From NCBI GenBank assembly GCA_947488615.1, contig CANKZU010000003.1, forward strand, positions 248,001-312,000: a DNA stretch of 64,000 nt, written 5' to 3'. Below the pieces are notes generated by a model, which searched no databases, was not told where the DNA came from, and saw nothing but the letters and a program-made list of their open reading frames with translations. Position numbers and translations under genes: made by a program. Positions 13,111-23,771 of this stretch are shown in pieces. The DNA comes from an uncultured Aurantimonas sp. (GTDB taxonomy: Bacteria; Pseudomonadota; Alphaproteobacteria; Rhizobiales; Rhizobiaceae). The number at the start of each line of letters is the position of its first letter. Positions within the stretch are counted from its first letter, which is position 1.

Positions 13111-14282
13111 TTCGAGTTGATCGGACGGCCTTGCCGCACGAGATCAAGCACGATGTCGGCAGCGGCCTCCCCAGGCGGACGGTCGATCGCCATCGCGTCG
13201 CGTATCTCGGCGAAGCCGGCAAGTTGCGCCCGCCGTTCCGGTGTGTCGGTCAAGAGCCGCTGAAGACGGCGCGCCAGCATCTCCGGGCGCACGAATTCGT
13301 GGAAGTGCTCGGGCACCAGCGGATGACCCGCAATGAAGTTCGGCAGCGCGGCGGTCCAGGCTGAAATCAGATGCCGGAAGCGATAGCCGATCGGATCGAG
13401 GCGGTAAGCCAAGGCCATCGGGACATCCGCCAGCGCGAGTTCCAGCGACACCGTCCCAGATGCGGCTATTGCGGCATCGGCCTTGGCGAAGGCTGCCCAT
13501 TTTGCCGCCTCGCCGGTTACGACCGCCGGCTTGTGTTCCCAATGTGCGATCTTTGCCTCGATGATTGGCCGGTGTCGCTCCAGCGTCGGGATCATCGCGG
13601 TCAATCCCGGCATCATCGTGAGCAATTGCTGGAAGGTCGCGCCGAAATCGTCGATCAGGCGGTTGATTTCGCCGCGGCGCGAGCCGGGAAGGATCAGAAG
13701 CGTCGGCGGGCTGTTCGGTATGCGTTCGGCGACCGGCCGGTTCGCTTCCTCGATCATCGCCCGCAGGGCGGGCGTCGTCATCAAGGGGTGACCGACATAG
13801 GTCGCGGGCGGCCCACCCAGCCGGCGCATGGTCTCGGGCTCGAACGGCAAGGCGCAGATCGCGTGGTCGACATAGGGGCGCATGGCGGCGGCTCGCCCTT
13901 CCCGCCAGGCCCACACCGTCGGCGGGATATAGTTGGCGATCGGCATCTGCGGTTGCCGCGCCCTCACCCGCTTGGCGACGCGGTGTGAAAAGGTCGGGCT
14001 GTCGATGATCACCAATGCGTCCGGCCTGGCGTCGACGATGAAATCCGCCGTCTGCGATACCCGGCGCAGCAATTGCGGTAGCCGCGCGACGATCGCCCCG
14101 ATGCCGATGATCGACAGCTCGTGGATGTCGAACAGGCTCGTCAGCCCCTCCGCCTGCATCGCGTCGCCGCCGAGACCGACGACGCGCAACTCGCCGTCCA
14201 CCTGGCTGCGGAGCGCGCGAATCAGATCGGCGCCGATCCGATCTCCCGAGGGTTCTCCGACGACGAGGCCGATGGTCGTCAA
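13107..14282 (-). CDS. lpxB: Lipid-A-disaccharide synthase
   Basis: A 391-residue peripheral inner-membrane glycosyltransferase (GT19) that joins UDP-2,3-diacylglucosamine and lipid X. It begins MTTIGLVVGEPSGDRIGADL, with the GEPSGD signature, and has DSPTFSHRVAKR, YIPPTVWAWREGRA and LILPGSRRGEINRL, all typical of LpxB. It is the last gene of the lpxD-fabZ-lpxA-lpxI-lpxB run; its start overlaps the lpxI stop by four bases. Confidence 0.95.
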   Translation of the reverse strand: MTTIGLVVGEPSGDRIGADLIRALRSQVDGELRVVGLGGDAMQAEGLTSLFDIHELSIIGIGAIVARLPQLLRRVSQTADFIVDARPDALVIIDSPTFSHRVAKRVRARQPQMPIANYIPPTVWAWREGRAAAMRPYVDHAICALPFEPETMRRLGGPPATYVGHPLMTTPALRAMIEEANRPVAERIPNSPPTLLILPGSRRGEINRLIDDFGATFQQLLTMMPGLTAMIPTLERHRPIIEAKIAHWEHKPAVVTGEAAKWAAFAKADAAIAASGTVSLELALADVPMALAYRLDPIGYRFRHLISAWTAALPNFIAGHPLVPEHFHEFVRPEMLARRLQRLLTDTPERRAQLAGFAEIRDAMAIDRPPGEAAADIVLDLVRQGRPINSK

Positions 14283-15166
14283 TTGTGCTCTCCCGATGGG
14301 ATGATATCCGGCACGGCCTCGTCCGCCAACCCGACCAGCGCGATGTCATGACGATCGGCCGCCGCGATCACGTCGTCGAGGCCCAGAATCAGACTGCGCC
14401 CGGCGGTGACCCCGATGGCGGAAATTCCGGCCGTGGCAGCTTCCTCGATCGTGGCCACACCGATGCTGGGCAGATCGAAACGCTGATCCTGCTGCGGCTT
14501 GACGCTCTTGACCAGAGCACAATGCTCGCGCTTTCCGATTTTACCGCCGGCTTTCAGCTCCGCCACCCGCGCCAACATCGCCCGGGTTCCCTCGATCCCC
14601 TCCAGGGCAATCACCCGGTTGTCCGATGCGACGACCGCCTGACCGATGTCCAGTTCCCCGAGCTGGCGGGCGGCCTGGGCGGCCAGCGAAAGCGCCGTTG
14701 TCTCGTCTCGTCGCGGCGCCCGATGGCCCAGCGGTCCTTGCGGCGCCAACAGGCGTGGCGCGATTTCCTGAACGGCCAGAACCTCGAAGCCCTCGCGCTC
14801 GAGATAGCGGGTGAGTGTCCGCAACAGGCGGTCGTCGCCGCCGCGCACGATCCGCAGCGCTGCGGGAAGCCGCAACAAGGTCCGAATGCTCGGCAGCAGC
14901 GAGCGAAAATCCGGTCGCTTGGACACGGTTCCGCAGTAGACCAGACGGCGAACGCCGCTCGCTGTCATACAGGCGATCGCATCCCCGGTGCGGCCCCATG
15001 CGAATGCGCCGCCGTCGTATCCGCTCCAGTCGTCGGCGATACCGTCGCCGATCCGCACGACGACTGGCCGCCAGCCCGCGGCGCGCGCCGCCTCGGCTAC
15101 GATCCGGGGCAGTGAGCCGCCGCCAGCGACGATCCCCAGAGCCTCGCCGGGGTGATCCGGGCTCAC
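14279..15166 (-). CDS. lpxI: UDP-2,3-diacylglucosamine pyrophosphatase LpxI
   Basis: A 295-residue DUF1009 protein. LpxI hydrolyses UDP-2,3-diacylglucosamine to lipid X and UMP and stands in for LpxH in alphaproteobacteria. Seen here: GIVAGGGSLPRIVAEAARAA at the N-terminus, GRTGDAIACM, a middle EGFEVLAVQEIAPRLL, and the C-terminal catalytic domain with QDQRFDLPSIGVATIEEAA and GVTAGRSLIL. It lies 3 bp after lpxA and overlaps lpxB, in pathway order. Confidence 0.92.
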   Translation of the reverse strand: MSPDHPGEALGIVAGGGSLPRIVAEAARAAGWRPVVVRIGDGIADDWSGYDGGAFAWGRTGDAIACMTASGVRRLVYCGTVSKRPDFRSLLPSIRTLLRLPAALRIVRGGDDRLLRTLTRYLEREGFEVLAVQEIAPRLLAPQGPLGHRAPRRDETTALSLAAQAARQLGELDIGQAVVASDNRVIALEGIEGTRAMLARVAELKAGGKIGKREHCALVKSVKPQQDQRFDLPSIGVATIEEAATAGISAIGVTAGRSLILGLDDVIAAADRHDIALVGLADEAVPDIIPSGEHN

Positions 15167-15169
15167 AGC

Positions 15170-15976
15170 CTAGGCCGACTGCGTGTTGCGGGGGAAACAA
15201 AGGGCCCGGTCGCCGCCGGCGCGGATAAAGCCAAGCAAATCCTGGACGAGCGGATCGTCCGGAAATTCAGCCTGCACCTCATCCATGTTCTCCTTGAACG
15301 TCAGATCGAAGGAAAACAGCATGCGATAGGCACGCCGCACATTGCGGATTGCCTCTCGATTGAAGCCAGCGCGCTTCATGCCGATGACATTGAGGTTGGA
15401 CAGATAGGCGCGATTGCCCAGCACCATTCCGAACGGAATGACGTCACCCTCGACCGCCGCGAGGCCGCCGACATAGGCGTGATGGCCGATTCGGGTGAAC
15501 TGGTGGATTCCCGAGCCGCCGGCGATCGTGGCGAATTCGCCGATCGTGCAATGGCCCGCCAGCATCACGTTGTTGATCAAGGTGACATTGCGGCCGAGCA
15601 CGCAGTCGTGCGCCACATGCGCACCGGTGAAGAAGGCGCAGTCGTCGCCGATCGTCGTTTCCGAGCGTCCCTGCACCGTGCCGGCGTTCATCGTCACATG
15701 CTCGCGCACGAGGCAATTGCGACCGATCACCAGACGCGTGTCTTCACCCCGGTACTTCAGATGTTGAGGTGCGTGACCCAGCGAGGCGAAAGGCCAGATC
15801 TGCGCGCCCTCGCCGATGACCGTATTGCCCCAAAGGACCACATGCGAGCGCAGACGGCTGTTTGCGCCGAGCCTGACCTGCGGGCCGATGTGGCAAAACG
15901 GCCCGATCTCACAGCCATCGCCGATCTCAGCGCCATCTTCGATGACGGCGGTCGGATGAATCATCATCGAACTCAT
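15170..15976 (-). CDS. lpxA: UDP-N-acetylglucosamine acyltransferase
   Basis: A 268-residue left-handed beta-helix acyltransferase for the first step of lipid A synthesis. Hexapeptide repeats run through the first two thirds (IHPTAVIEDGAEIGDGCEIG, PFCHIGPQVRLG), with the catalytic-histidine segment TGAHVAHDCVLGRN and the specificity region VGGLAAVEGDVIPFGMV. The C-terminal helices (AIRNVRRAYRMLF) are normal. The start is MSSMMIHP; the second or fourth methionine is an alternative. It follows fabZ by 3 bp. Confidence 0.95.
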   Translation of the reverse strand: MSSMMIHPTAVIEDGAEIGDGCEIGPFCHIGPQVRLGANSRLRSHVVLWGNTVIGEGAQIWPFASLGHAPQHLKYRGEDTRLVIGRNCLVREHVTMNAGTVQGRSETTIGDDCAFFTGAHVAHDCVLGRNVTLINNVMLAGHCTIGEFATIAGGSGIHQFTRIGHHAYVGGLAAVEGDVIPFGMVLGNRAYLSNLNVIGMKRAGFNREAIRNVRRAYRMLFSFDLTFKENMDEVQAEFPDDPLVQDLLGFIRAGGDRALCFPRNTQSA

Positions 15977-15979
15977 GAT

Positions 15980-16447
15980 TCAGGACGCGTCGCGCGGCAC
16001 CAGCATCGCGCTGACCCTCGCCTCCGCGACCTTGGTGCCATCAACCTTGGCGATGCAGTCGAACTTCCAGATGTTGGCCCGCTTCTTCGTCTGGGTGACA
16101 TGATATTCGAGCTGATCGCCGGGAACCACCGGTTTGCGGAACTTGGCGTTGTCGATGGTCATGAAATAGACGAGTTGGGGCTTGCCGGTGCCGGCGGCGC
16201 GGGTACAGATCGCGCCCGCGGTCTGGGCCATGCCTTCGATGATCAGGACACCGGGCATCACCGGCGTCGACGGGAAATGCCCGAGAAAATGCGGCTCGTT
16301 CGCCGTCACGTTCTTGATGCCGATGGCCCGTATGTCACCCTCGATCTCGATGATGCGATCGACCATCAGGAAGGGATAGCGGTGCGGCAAGAGTTCAAGG
16401 ATTTGCAGGATGTCGGCGCTGCCCAGCACCGTCGACTCGTCACTCAT
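15980..16447 (-). CDS. fabZ: 3-hydroxyacyl-[acyl-carrier-protein] dehydratase FabZ
   Basis: A 155-residue hot-dog-fold dehydratase of type II fatty acid synthesis that supplies unsaturated intermediates and, in this cluster, balances hydroxyacyl-ACP use by lipid A enzymes. The signature [13 protein letters not shown] holds the catalytic His, and [20 protein letters not shown] the catalytic Glu. I start at [10 protein letters not shown] (16447); an 11-residue longer form begins further inside lpxD and is unlikely. The start overlaps the lpxD stop by 8 bp. Confidence 0.95.
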   Translation of the reverse strand: MSDESTVLGSADILQILELLPHRYPFLMVDRIIEIEGDIRAIGIKNVTANEPHFLGHFPSTPVMPGVLIIEGMAQTAGAICTRAAGTGKPQLVYFMTIDNAKFRKPVVPGDQLEYHVTQTKKRANIWKFDCIAKVDGTKVAEARVSAMLVPRDAS

Positions 16448-17498
16448 CGTCTTTCCTCGGCGAACGCCGTTTTTTGGCAAGTTCGGATAGAAGTGTCATT
16501 TCGCGAAACCATTCGCGGACGGGTTTGGCAGGCGTCCCGCCCCAGCGGGCGCCCGCCGGAACGTCGCCCGCAACCGACGACACCGCCGCGATCTGGGCAC
16601 CGTCACCGATCGTCAAATGGCCGTTGATCGCGGTTTGACCACCAATCATGACGCCATCTCCGATCGTCGTACTGCCGGATATTGCGACCTGCGCGACAAT
16701 CGCGCAATGACGCCCGATCTTGACGTTGTGGCCGATCTGGACCTGATTGTCGATTTTCGTCCCCTCACCGATGACGGTGTCGCGAATCGCTCCACGATCG
16801 ACCGCGGTATTGGCTCCAATCTCGACGTCATCCTGGATGATGACCCGGCCAATCTGGACCGATTTCTTCAAACCTGTCGGTCCCGCCGCGTAGCCAAACC
16901 CATCCTGGCCGACACGGACGCCAGGGTGGAGTATCACCCGATTACCCAGAAGAGCGTGAGTCACGCAGGCGCCAGGGCCAACCCGACTCGAGCGGCCGAT
17001 CCGACAGCCTGCCCCGATAACCGCTCCCGCTCCCACCAGCGTATCGCGTCCGATGGCGACGTGCGGCCCGATCACCGCGAAGGCCTCGACCGTCACGCCG
17101 TCCTCGATTCGTGCCGTCGGATGGATGTCCGCGCGGGACGAAAGCCCGGCCTGGCCGCTGGCCGCCGTTGGCGCGATGGCGAGCGGAAACAAAGCCTGCC
17201 CCGCCGACGCGAAGGCGCTCTGGACATCCTTGGCGACCAGCGCGCCAATCTGAGGGGGAATCAGCCGTAGATTTCTTTGGTCAACGATTACGCAAGCCGC
17301 CGCCGTCTTCGCCAGATCGTCCGCATAGCGGATGTTGTCGAAGAAGGAGAGGTCGTCGGAGCCGGCCTCGGTCAGCGGCGCGATGCCACTGACGGTGCGC
17401 TCAGGATCCACGCCGTTGGCCAGCGTGGCACCTGCCATTTCGGCAAGATCGCCTAAAGCGAGGCCACTGCCGCGCGGAAAGAAAATCGAATCAGGCAT
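16440..17498 (-). CDS. lpxD: UDP-3-O-(3-hydroxymyristoyl)glucosamine N-acyltransferase
   Basis: A 352-residue acyltransferase for the third step of lipid A synthesis. From the chosen start [20 protein letters not shown] it has the N-terminal uridine-binding domain (about 1-100, with [14 protein letters not shown]), a long left-handed beta-helix of hexapeptides (110-300, including [20 protein letters not shown] and [16 protein letters not shown] with the catalytic His), and a short C-terminal helix. A 17-residue longer form is possible. It is 47 bp after bamA. Confidence 0.94.
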   Translation of the reverse strand: MPDSIFFPRGSGLALGDLAEMAGATLANGVDPERTVSGIAPLTEAGSDDLSFFDNIRYADDLAKTAAACVIVDQRNLRLIPPQIGALVAKDVQSAFASAGQALFPLAIAPTAASGQAGLSSRADIHPTARIEDGVTVEAFAVIGPHVAIGRDTLVGAGAVIGAGCRIGRSSRVGPGACVTHALLGNRVILHPGVRVGQDGFGYAAGPTGLKKSVQIGRVIIQDDVEIGANTAVDRGAIRDTVIGEGTKIDNQVQIGHNVKIGRHCAIVAQVAISGSTTIGDGVMIGGQTAINGHLTIGDGAQIAAVSSVAGDVPAGARWGGTPAKPVREWFREMTLLSELAKKRRSPRKDDE

Positions 17499-17545
17499 CG
17501 ACAACGGCAATGAGGTCGACGTCGCCGACCCCAATTCCCTTCCGA

Positions 17546-20005
17546 TCAAAAGCGGGACGAGAACCCGAAGGAGAACTCCTGCAGTTCGTCGAAGTCTTCC
17601 TTGACGAACGGATGGGCATAGTTGACCCGAAGCGGTCCGAACGGCGACGCCCAGATCAGCCCGACACCCCCGGATGCCCGCAGCGCCGCGTCGGTTCCCA
17701 TGACACCCGGCGCGCCTTCGAACTCAGACCCCCAGAGCGAGCCAGCATCGGCGAAGACCGCACCACGGAACCCGTAATCGCGAGAAATCAACGGCAATGG
17801 GAAGGTCGCCTCGGCAGACGCGTTCGCGTAGTTCGTACCGCCGATCGACACGCCGTTCTGGCGGGGGCCGATGCCCTTGTAGTCGAAGCCGCGGACGATG
17901 TCCTGACCCTTGAAGAAGTTGTCGAAGACCCGCAGGTCATCGCCGCCGAGGGTGGAGACGTTCCCGCCCGCCGAACTCAGCTGGCCGATGACGTCGTACT
18001 CCTCGTTGAGAAGCTTGAAATAGGTCGCCTTGCCGGTGGTCTTTATGAAATTCGCGTCGCCGCCGATGCCGGCGAATTCCTGCCCACCCTGGATGAAGAA
18101 ACCCTCACGCGGGTCACTGGCATTGTCGAGGGTGTTGTAGGTCAGCGAATAGGAAACAGACGACGTGAGATAAGGGCTATCGCAAATCGCCCGGTTGATG
18201 ATCGGCGACTTGGTGTAGTTCGGGGCTGTGGATGGCGTCGTCGTGCCGAAGTTGAACTGGTTGCCGATCGGATTGGGAACGGCACAGGTGCTGCGCGTCG
18301 TGACATATCCGGTTGTTCCAGGAGAGCGGCCGGCCGCGTCAGGGATCGAGAAGCCGTTGTTGTCGCCGAATTCTTCCTGCTTGAAGTTGTAGGCGATTTG
18401 CGCCGTCAGATTCTCGGTGATCGGCGCCGCCAAGCGCACGTCGCCGCCGGTGCGGACCGAATCATAGTCGCCCGACGTGCTCTCACTGCGATAGACGTCG
18501 AACCCTGCCGCCAGGCGTCGGCCCAGGAAATACGGTTCGGTGAAGGATAGGCTGTAATTCCGCGTGTCCTTTCCGAACCCGGCGGATACCTTGATGAACT
18601 GGCCGCGACCGAGGAAGTTTCGCTCGGTGATGCCGACTTCCGCGACCGGCCCGGCATTCTCGCCGCCGGTCGTGTAGCCGCCGCCGAGCGAGAGTTCGCC
18701 CGTCGCCTTCTCCACCACATCGACGATGACGATCACCCGATCCGGCTCGGCGCCGGGGGCCGTCGAGATCGAGACCTTCTCGAAGAATTTCAGGTCCTCC
18801 AGCCGCTGCTTGGCGCGCTGAATCAGGACCTGGTTGAAGGCATCGCCTTCGGAAACGTCGAACTCGCGCCGGATCACGTAGTCGCGGGTCTTGGTATTGC
18901 CGCGAATTTCGATGCGCTCGACGTAGGCGCGCGGACCCTGATCGATGACGTAATTGATCGCGATGGTCCGATTGGTGAAATCACGGTCGCCGCGCGGCGT
19001 GACCTGGGCGAAGGCGAAGCCGGCATTGGCCATGCTGTTCGTCAGATTGACCAGCGACTCCTCGACATCTTTGGCGCTATAGACCTCGCCCGGACGGGTC
19101 TCTAACTCGCTGTAGAGCGCCTCGGAATCGATACCCGGAATAGTGCTGTCGATCGCCACATTACCGAAGGCGTAGCGCTCCCCTTCGTCCACGGTGATCG
19201 TGATGAAGTAGGAGTTCTGGGTTTCGTCGAGCTCGGCCACCGAGGAGATGACACGGAAGTCGGCGTAGCCTCGATTGAAATAGAAGCGCCGTAGCGTTTC
19301 CTCGTCGGTGCGCAGACGATCCTCATCATAAATGTCGTCGCGCTGGATAAAGCTAAGCAGCCCGGATTCGCGTAAGGCGATGGTCTGTTTCAACCGGCTG
19401 TCGCTGAAGGCATTGTTGCCGACGATGCTGATCGAGGCGATCTTGGTGCGGTCGCCTTCCTGGATATTATAGATCACGTTGACCCGGTTCTCGCCGACCT
19501 GCTGCGTGGTAACGCTGACCACCGCATCGCTGCGGCCGATGCCGGTGTAGGCCCCGCTGATCGCGTCAACGTCCGCCTGCGCCGTGGCGGAGGAATAGGC
19601 TCCGCGCGGCTGGGTCTGAACCGCAGCCATAAGCTGCTCGTCCTTGATCTTGGAATTGCCTTGGAAAAGCACCTGGTTGACGATCTGATTCTCGTCGACC
19701 TGGACGACGAGCGTGCCGCCCGACTGACTGACGCGAACGTCGGAGAACAACCCTGTCGCAAAAAGGCGACGAAGAATCTCGTCCTGCTCGGCCTCGCTGA
19801 CGTTCTGGCCGGGCTGGATCTGCGTGAAGCTGCGGACCGTGTCGGCTTCGACCCGGCTGTTCCCCCTCACTTCAATGCGGTTGACCACAGCCGCCTCGAC
19901 AGCCGTGATGACGGCAAGCTGGGCACCCAAGGTCGTCGCGGCGAGAACGGTCGAGGACAGCACGATCGCCGAAGCGGTGCGTAAGATTTTCGTTCCAGCC
20001 ATCAT
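17546..20005 (-). CDS. bamA: Outer membrane protein assembly factor BamA
   Basis: An 819-residue Omp85 protein that folds beta-barrel proteins into the outer membrane. I choose the ATG at 20005 ([17 protein letters not shown]), which has AAGGTGG 8-9 bases upstream and starts a signal peptide; a start 28 codons earlier lacks a ribosome site. Five POTRA domains fill about residues 45-400 ([20 protein letters not shown] opens the first; [20 protein letters not shown] opens the fifth). The barrel follows, with [13 protein letters not shown] (the VRGF/Y motif) and the C-terminal FSFGFSSRF ending in Phe, the barrel-insertion signal. It lies between rseP and lpxD as in most relatives. Confidence 0.96.
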   Translation of the reverse strand: MMAGTKILRTASAIVLSSTVLAATTLGAQLAVITAVEAAVVNRIEVRGNSRVEADTVRSFTQIQPGQNVSEAEQDEILRRLFATGLFSDVRVSQSGGTLVVQVDENQIVNQVLFQGNSKIKDEQLMAAVQTQPRGAYSSATAQADVDAISGAYTGIGRSDAVVSVTTQQVGENRVNVIYNIQEGDRTKIASISIVGNNAFSDSRLKQTIALRESGLLSFIQRDDIYDEDRLRTDEETLRRFYFNRGYADFRVISSVAELDETQNSYFITITVDEGERYAFGNVAIDSTIPGIDSEALYSELETRPGEVYSAKDVEESLVNLTNSMANAGFAFAQVTPRGDRDFTNRTIAINYVIDQGPRAYVERIEIRGNTKTRDYVIRREFDVSEGDAFNQVLIQRAKQRLEDLKFFEKVSISTAPGAEPDRVIVIVDVVEKATGELSLGGGYTTGGENAGPVAEVGITERNFLGRGQFIKVSAGFGKDTRNYSLSFTEPYFLGRRLAAGFDVYRSESTSGDYDSVRTGGDVRLAAPITENLTAQIAYNFKQEEFGDNNGFSIPDAAGRSPGTTGYVTTRSTCAVPNPIGNQFNFGTTTPSTAPNYTKSPIINRAICDSPYLTSSVSYSLTYNTLDNASDPREGFFIQGGQEFAGIGGDANFIKTTGKATYFKLLNEEYDVIGQLSSAGGNVSTLGGDDLRVFDNFFKGQDIVRGFDYKGIGPRQNGVSIGGTNYANASAEATFPLPLISRDYGFRGAVFADAGSLWGSEFEGAPGVMGTDAALRASGGVGLIWASPFGPLRVNYAHPFVKEDFDELQEFSFGFSSRF

Positions 20006-20206
20006 GGGCTCAACCACCTTCTTGTCATTGTGTCGAAGCGCCAAGGGAACAGTACGCGTCAACGCCTTGTACCGGCTTTCGGAGTTCATTCAAGCAAACT
20101 GGACCGAGTCCATTGAGGAATCGGAAACCCGTTGCAACGCAGCCACGGACACCGCCGCGATGGTTAATGTTTTGCAACCCCAAGCCCCCGCTCCGACTCG
20201 CCCTGC

Positions 20207-21346
20207 TCAGACGAGGCCGGAAATATCGTTCCAAAATGCAAATACCATAAGCATCATCACCAGTGCGAGCCCAATTCGGAACCCGATCTCCTGCACCCGC
20301 TCGCTCAACGGCCGGCCGCGAACAGCCTCGTAGGCGTAAAAGAGAAGGTGCCCGCCGTCCAGCATCGGAATCGGCAGAAGATTCAGCAGTCCGATGGACA
20401 CCGACAGCAGTGCCGCCAGGTTGAGCAGCGCACCGAGCCCGATCGTCGACACCTGGCTCGAGACCTGGGCGATGCGAATCGGACCGCCAATCTGGTCGGT
20501 GCTCTGGCGGCCGACAACGACCTGACCGATGAAATCGACTGTGCGCTCGGTCACGTACCATGTCTGTGAGACGCCATAGCCAAGCGATTCCAGCATTGAC
20601 AACTGCTCGAGCCGGAACGAGGAGCCGTCATTGGTCGCGACCAGCCCGATCACCGGAACCGTAAAGCTGTTGCCGAATCCGTCGGTCTGCGTCTCGCTCT
20701 TCGGCGTAACGGTCAGCTCGACCGTCCTGCCCTCGCGCTCGACGGCCATCAGAATCGGCGTATCGGGACGCGCCGACACATAGCGTTGCAGATCGGAGAA
20801 ATAGCGTATCGGCTCGCCGTCGGCCGAGACGACGCGATCGCCAGGCTGAAACCCGGCTTCCGCGGCCGGCGATTCGGCACGGACGTCGGCCACGATCGGA
20901 TCGCCGACAACGCGACCGTTGACGAAAGCCACGGCGGCGAAAATCACGATGGCGAGGATAAAATTGGCGATCGGACCGGCGGCGACCGTAGCCGCCCGGC
21001 GACCGACGCTCTTGGCCGGGAAGGCCCCGGCGCGCTCGGCCTCGGCCATGCTCGCCAGCGCCGCGTGGTCCGGCACGGAGGCGGCGTTCTCGTCACCCAA
21101 AAACTTCACATATCCGCCAAGCGGAACCGCCGAGAGCTTCCAGCGGGTTCCGTGGCGATCATTGAAACCGATGAGTTCAGGCCCAAACCCGATCGAGAAG
21201 GCCAGCGCTTTGATCCCGCACCAGCGCCCGACCAGATAGTGGCCAAGTTCGTGAAAGAAGACGATGATCGTCAGGACAAACAGAAACGGGACGACATAGA
21301 CGAGTCCTCCGCTCCATAGACCGGCCAAACCTCCGGCGAATTCCAT
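20207..21346 (-). CDS. rseP: Site-2 intramembrane zinc metalloprotease RseP
   Basis: A 379-residue inner-membrane protease that cleaves anti-sigma factors or other membrane regulators (MmpA in Caulobacter). The start MEFAGGLAGLWSGGL at 21346 is preceded by AAGAGGA. It has the zinc motif HELGHY near residue 32, a PDZ domain (about 120-215, with AEAGFQPGDRVVSADGEPI) and the third metal ligand region NLLPIPMLDGGHLLFY near 320, where NxxPxPxLDGG is diagnostic. It sits between cdsA and bamA, without dxr between. Confidence 0.95.
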   Translation of the reverse strand: MEFAGGLAGLWSGGLVYVVPFLFVLTIIVFFHELGHYLVGRWCGIKALAFSIGFGPELIGFNDRHGTRWKLSAVPLGGYVKFLGDENAASVPDHAALASMAEAERAGAFPAKSVGRRAATVAAGPIANFILAIVIFAAVAFVNGRVVGDPIVADVRAESPAAEAGFQPGDRVVSADGEPIRYFSDLQRYVSARPDTPILMAVEREGRTVELTVTPKSETQTDGFGNSFTVPVIGLVATNDGSSFRLEQLSMLESLGYGVSQTWYVTERTVDFIGQVVVGRQSTDQIGGPIRIAQVSSQVSTIGLGALLNLAALLSVSIGLLNLLPIPMLDGGHLLFYAYEAVRGRPLSERVQEIGFRIGLALVMMLMVFAFWNDISGLV

Positions 21347-21535
21347 CAGGGCATCCTCTTGATTGATCCATGCGGGCGGGCAGACGCCCAACCGCATTGC
21401 GACTGTCATAAGCCCGGTATGATCGCGTCGCAATGATGGCCATGCACGCGATTTCAGCCTCGCGCATCCTTCAGGACCCGATTTGGGTCCGGTTCGCCAC
21501 CAAGAGCGCGCGAAACTGGCGTGGCCTGCGACCGG

Positions 21536-22387
21536 TCAGAGCGCGAAAATACCGTGGGCGGGATTGCCGAAGCCCGCGATCAGAAGGCCGACCAGCCAAG
21601 CCGCGCCGATGGCCACGATCAGCGCGTCGATACGATCCATCAGCCCCCCGTGGCCGGGAATGAGCCGGCCCGAATCCTTGACGCCGAAACGCCGCTTGAT
21701 CCACGATTCGTAAAGATCGCCAGCTTGACCAAGCGCCGACAGCACGGCGGCGAGGACCAGGAGGAAGGGGCTTATCGCGCTACCGGTCCACAGGGCGAAC
21801 AGCGTCCCGAAAAGGATGCCGGCCACAAGCCCGCCGACCGCCCCCGAGATCGTCTTCTTCGGTGAGACCATCGGCAAGAGCTTCGGCCCACCGATCGACC
21901 GGCCAGTAAAATAGGCGAATATGTCGGTGGACCACACGACCGCGATGACGAAGCCAAGGGCGGCGAGACCGGCACTGTCGTCACCACGCAACATGCCCGG
22001 CGCCAGAGCCGCCAATGCGGAATATAGCAAACCGCCGAGAACCCAGTCGGCCTTGCGCTCGTGCCGATCGACAAGGGCGATAAAGGCGGCGGCCAGAATC
22101 ACGACTGCAAGCGCCAGGAGATAAAACCGGAAGACGAAGGCGAACAGCGCCAAGACCAGCGCGCGCCGCGCGAAGCTGAAGATCGGACCGACGCGCTGCG
22201 CCCGCGTCATTCGCGACCACTCGTCGAAGACGATGAGCCCGGTCGCGAAACACAAAAGCCGAAATGGCCATCCACCGACGATCGTCACGGCGAGAACGAG
22301 GAGACCGAGGACGATCGCCGAAATCAGCCGCGACCGCAGGTCGGTCCAGCTTCCGGCGACGAAAAATTGCCGAATCCCGAGCCCCAT
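21536..22387 (-). CDS. cdsA: Phosphatidate cytidylyltransferase
   Basis: A 283-residue integral membrane enzyme that makes CDP-diacylglycerol from phosphatidate and CTP, the precursor of all phospholipids. The start MGLGIRQFFVAGSWTDLRSR is 4 bp past the uppS stop; a start 16 codons earlier would overlap uppS. About seven to eight hydrophobic spans are seen. The CDS signature occurs near the C-terminus: SPKKTISGAVGGLVAG, followed by QAGDLYESWIKRRFGVKDSG and IPGHGGLMDRIDAL. Confidence 0.94.
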   Translation of the reverse strand: MGLGIRQFFVAGSWTDLRSRLISAIVLGLLVLAVTIVGGWPFRLLCFATGLIVFDEWSRMTRAQRVGPIFSFARRALVLALFAFVFRFYLLALAVVILAAAFIALVDRHERKADWVLGGLLYSALAALAPGMLRGDDSAGLAALGFVIAVVWSTDIFAYFTGRSIGGPKLLPMVSPKKTISGAVGGLVAGILFGTLFALWTGSAISPFLLVLAAVLSALGQAGDLYESWIKRRFGVKDSGRLIPGHGGLMDRIDALIVAIGAAWLVGLLIAGFGNPAHGIFAL

Positions 22388-22391
22388 CTGC

Positions 22392-23108
22392 TCAGGAAGC
22401 AATTTCGCGGGACAGACCGCCGTAGCGACGATCACGGCTGAGATAGTCCGCGATCGCTCCCTCGAAGGCTTTGCGATCGAAATCAGGCCACAGGCAGGGC
22501 AGGAACACGAACTCCGAATAGGCGGCCTGCCAGAGCAGGAAATTCGACAATCGGAGCTCGCCGCTGGTGCGAATGATCAGATCGGGGTCCGGGATGCCGG
22601 CGGTATCGAGATGCGCGTCAAGGTAATCGGGCGTGAGGGCTTCCAGCGGCACCTCTCCCGCCGCGAACTTCTCGGCGATCCGTCGCATCGCGCGCGCCAC
22701 CTCGTCCCGCGCCCCGTAGTTGAAGGCAACGACCAGCGTCTGGCGCTGGTTATCCCGGGTCAGGCTCTCGGCCTCCTCGAGCAGCGCGCGAATGTCGTCC
22801 GACAAATTGTCCCGCGCGCCAATGACGCGAACGCGGACCCCTTCCTTGTGGAGGTCCGCAAGGTCGCGGCGGATGAAATGCTTGAGCAATCCCATCAACT
22901 CGGCCACCTCGTCCTGCGGACGGCGCCAGTTTTCGGACGAGAAGGCGAACAGCGTCAGATACTGGATGCCGAGTTCGCCAGCCGCGCGCACCGCCTCGCG
23001 AACCGCCTCGACGCCGCGGCGATGGCCCATGTTGCGCGGCAGGCCGCGCGAATGTGCCCAGCGGCCGTTGCCGTCCATGATAATGGCGACGTGTTGGAGA
23101 TGCCGCAC
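22392..23108 (-). CDS. uppS: Isoprenyl transferase (undecaprenyl diphosphate synthase)
   Basis: A 238-residue cis-prenyltransferase making the C55 lipid carrier for peptidoglycan and O-antigen. The N-terminal [20 protein letters not shown] holds the catalytic Asp and diphosphate-binding residues; [14 protein letters not shown] and [18 protein letters not shown] are the other signatures. It precedes cdsA by 4 bp and follows frr by 64 bp, the usual order. Confidence 0.95.
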   Translation of the reverse strand: MRHLQHVAIIMDGNGRWAHSRGLPRNMGHRRGVEAVREAVRAAGELGIQYLTLFAFSSENWRRPQDEVAELMGLLKHFIRRDLADLHKEGVRVRVIGARDNLSDDIRALLEEAESLTRDNQRQTLVVAFNYGARDEVARAMRRIAEKFAAGEVPLEALTPDYLDAHLDTAGIPDPDLIIRTSGELRLSNFLLWQAAYSEFVFLPCLWPDFDRKAFEGAIADYLSRDRRYGGLSREIAS

Positions 23109-23172
23109 CGTGATCCCGCCTTCCCTTTTGGGTTCTCCGCGCGCCTGTCGTTCGGCGCGTTATCGCTAGAGC

Positions 23173-23730
23173 TTAGACCTGCATGATCTCGGCTTCCTTA
23201 ACGGAAAGCACCTTGTCGATTTCGGAAATGGTGTCGTCGGTCATCTTCTGAACCTGATCCGACATCTGCCGGCTTTCGTCCTGGCCGATATCGCCATCCT
23301 TTTCCATCTTCTTCAACACCTCCATTCCGTCCCGACGTACATGGCGGGCTGCAACCTTGGCGCTTTCGGCGTATTGATGGGCGACCTTGACCAACTCCTT
23401 GCGCCGCTGCTCGTTGAGTTCCGGCAATGGAATGCGGAGCGTGGTGCCATCCGTGACGGGGTTGAGACCGAGATTGCTCTCGCGGATCGCCCGCTCGACC
23501 TTTCCGACCATCTGCTTGTCCCACACCGATACACTGATCATGCGCGGCTCCGGGATGGAAATGTTGGCCACCTGGTTGATCGGCATCTGCGAACCGTAAG
23601 CCTCGACGCTGATCGGATCGAGCAGGCTCGGCGAAGCGCGGCCAGTCCGAAGGCCGCCGAGATCGCTCTTCAAGCTGGCGACAGCGCCATCCATACGGCG
23701 CTTCAGTTCGTTGAAATCCATGTCGGCCAT
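23173..23730 (-). CDS. frr: Ribosome recycling factor
   Basis: A 185-residue factor that, with EF-G, splits post-termination ribosomes. It starts [20 protein letters not shown] and shows the family features [16 protein letters not shown] near residue 30, [15 protein letters not shown], and the C-terminal helix of the three-helix bundle with [17 protein letters not shown]. Normal length. It is 41 bp after pyrH. Confidence 0.96.
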   Translation of the reverse strand: MADMDFNELKRRMDGAVASLKSDLGGLRTGRASPSLLDPISVEAYGSQMPINQVANISIPEPRMISVSVWDKQMVGKVERAIRESNLGLNPVTDGTTLRIPLPELNEQRRKELVKVAHQYAESAKVAARHVRRDGMEVLKKMEKDGDIGQDESRQMSDQVQKMTDDTISEIDKVLSVKEAEIMQV

Positions 23731-23771
23731 CTTGCTTTCCTCTTTCTCGGCTATGCGGGCGTTGCCGAAAC

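Noticed and set aside
15152..16627. A 491-codon plus-strand frame across lpxA, fabZ and lpxD.
   Set aside because: Antisense shadow of the lipid A genes, rich in His, Asp and Arg as such shadows are in GC-rich DNA.
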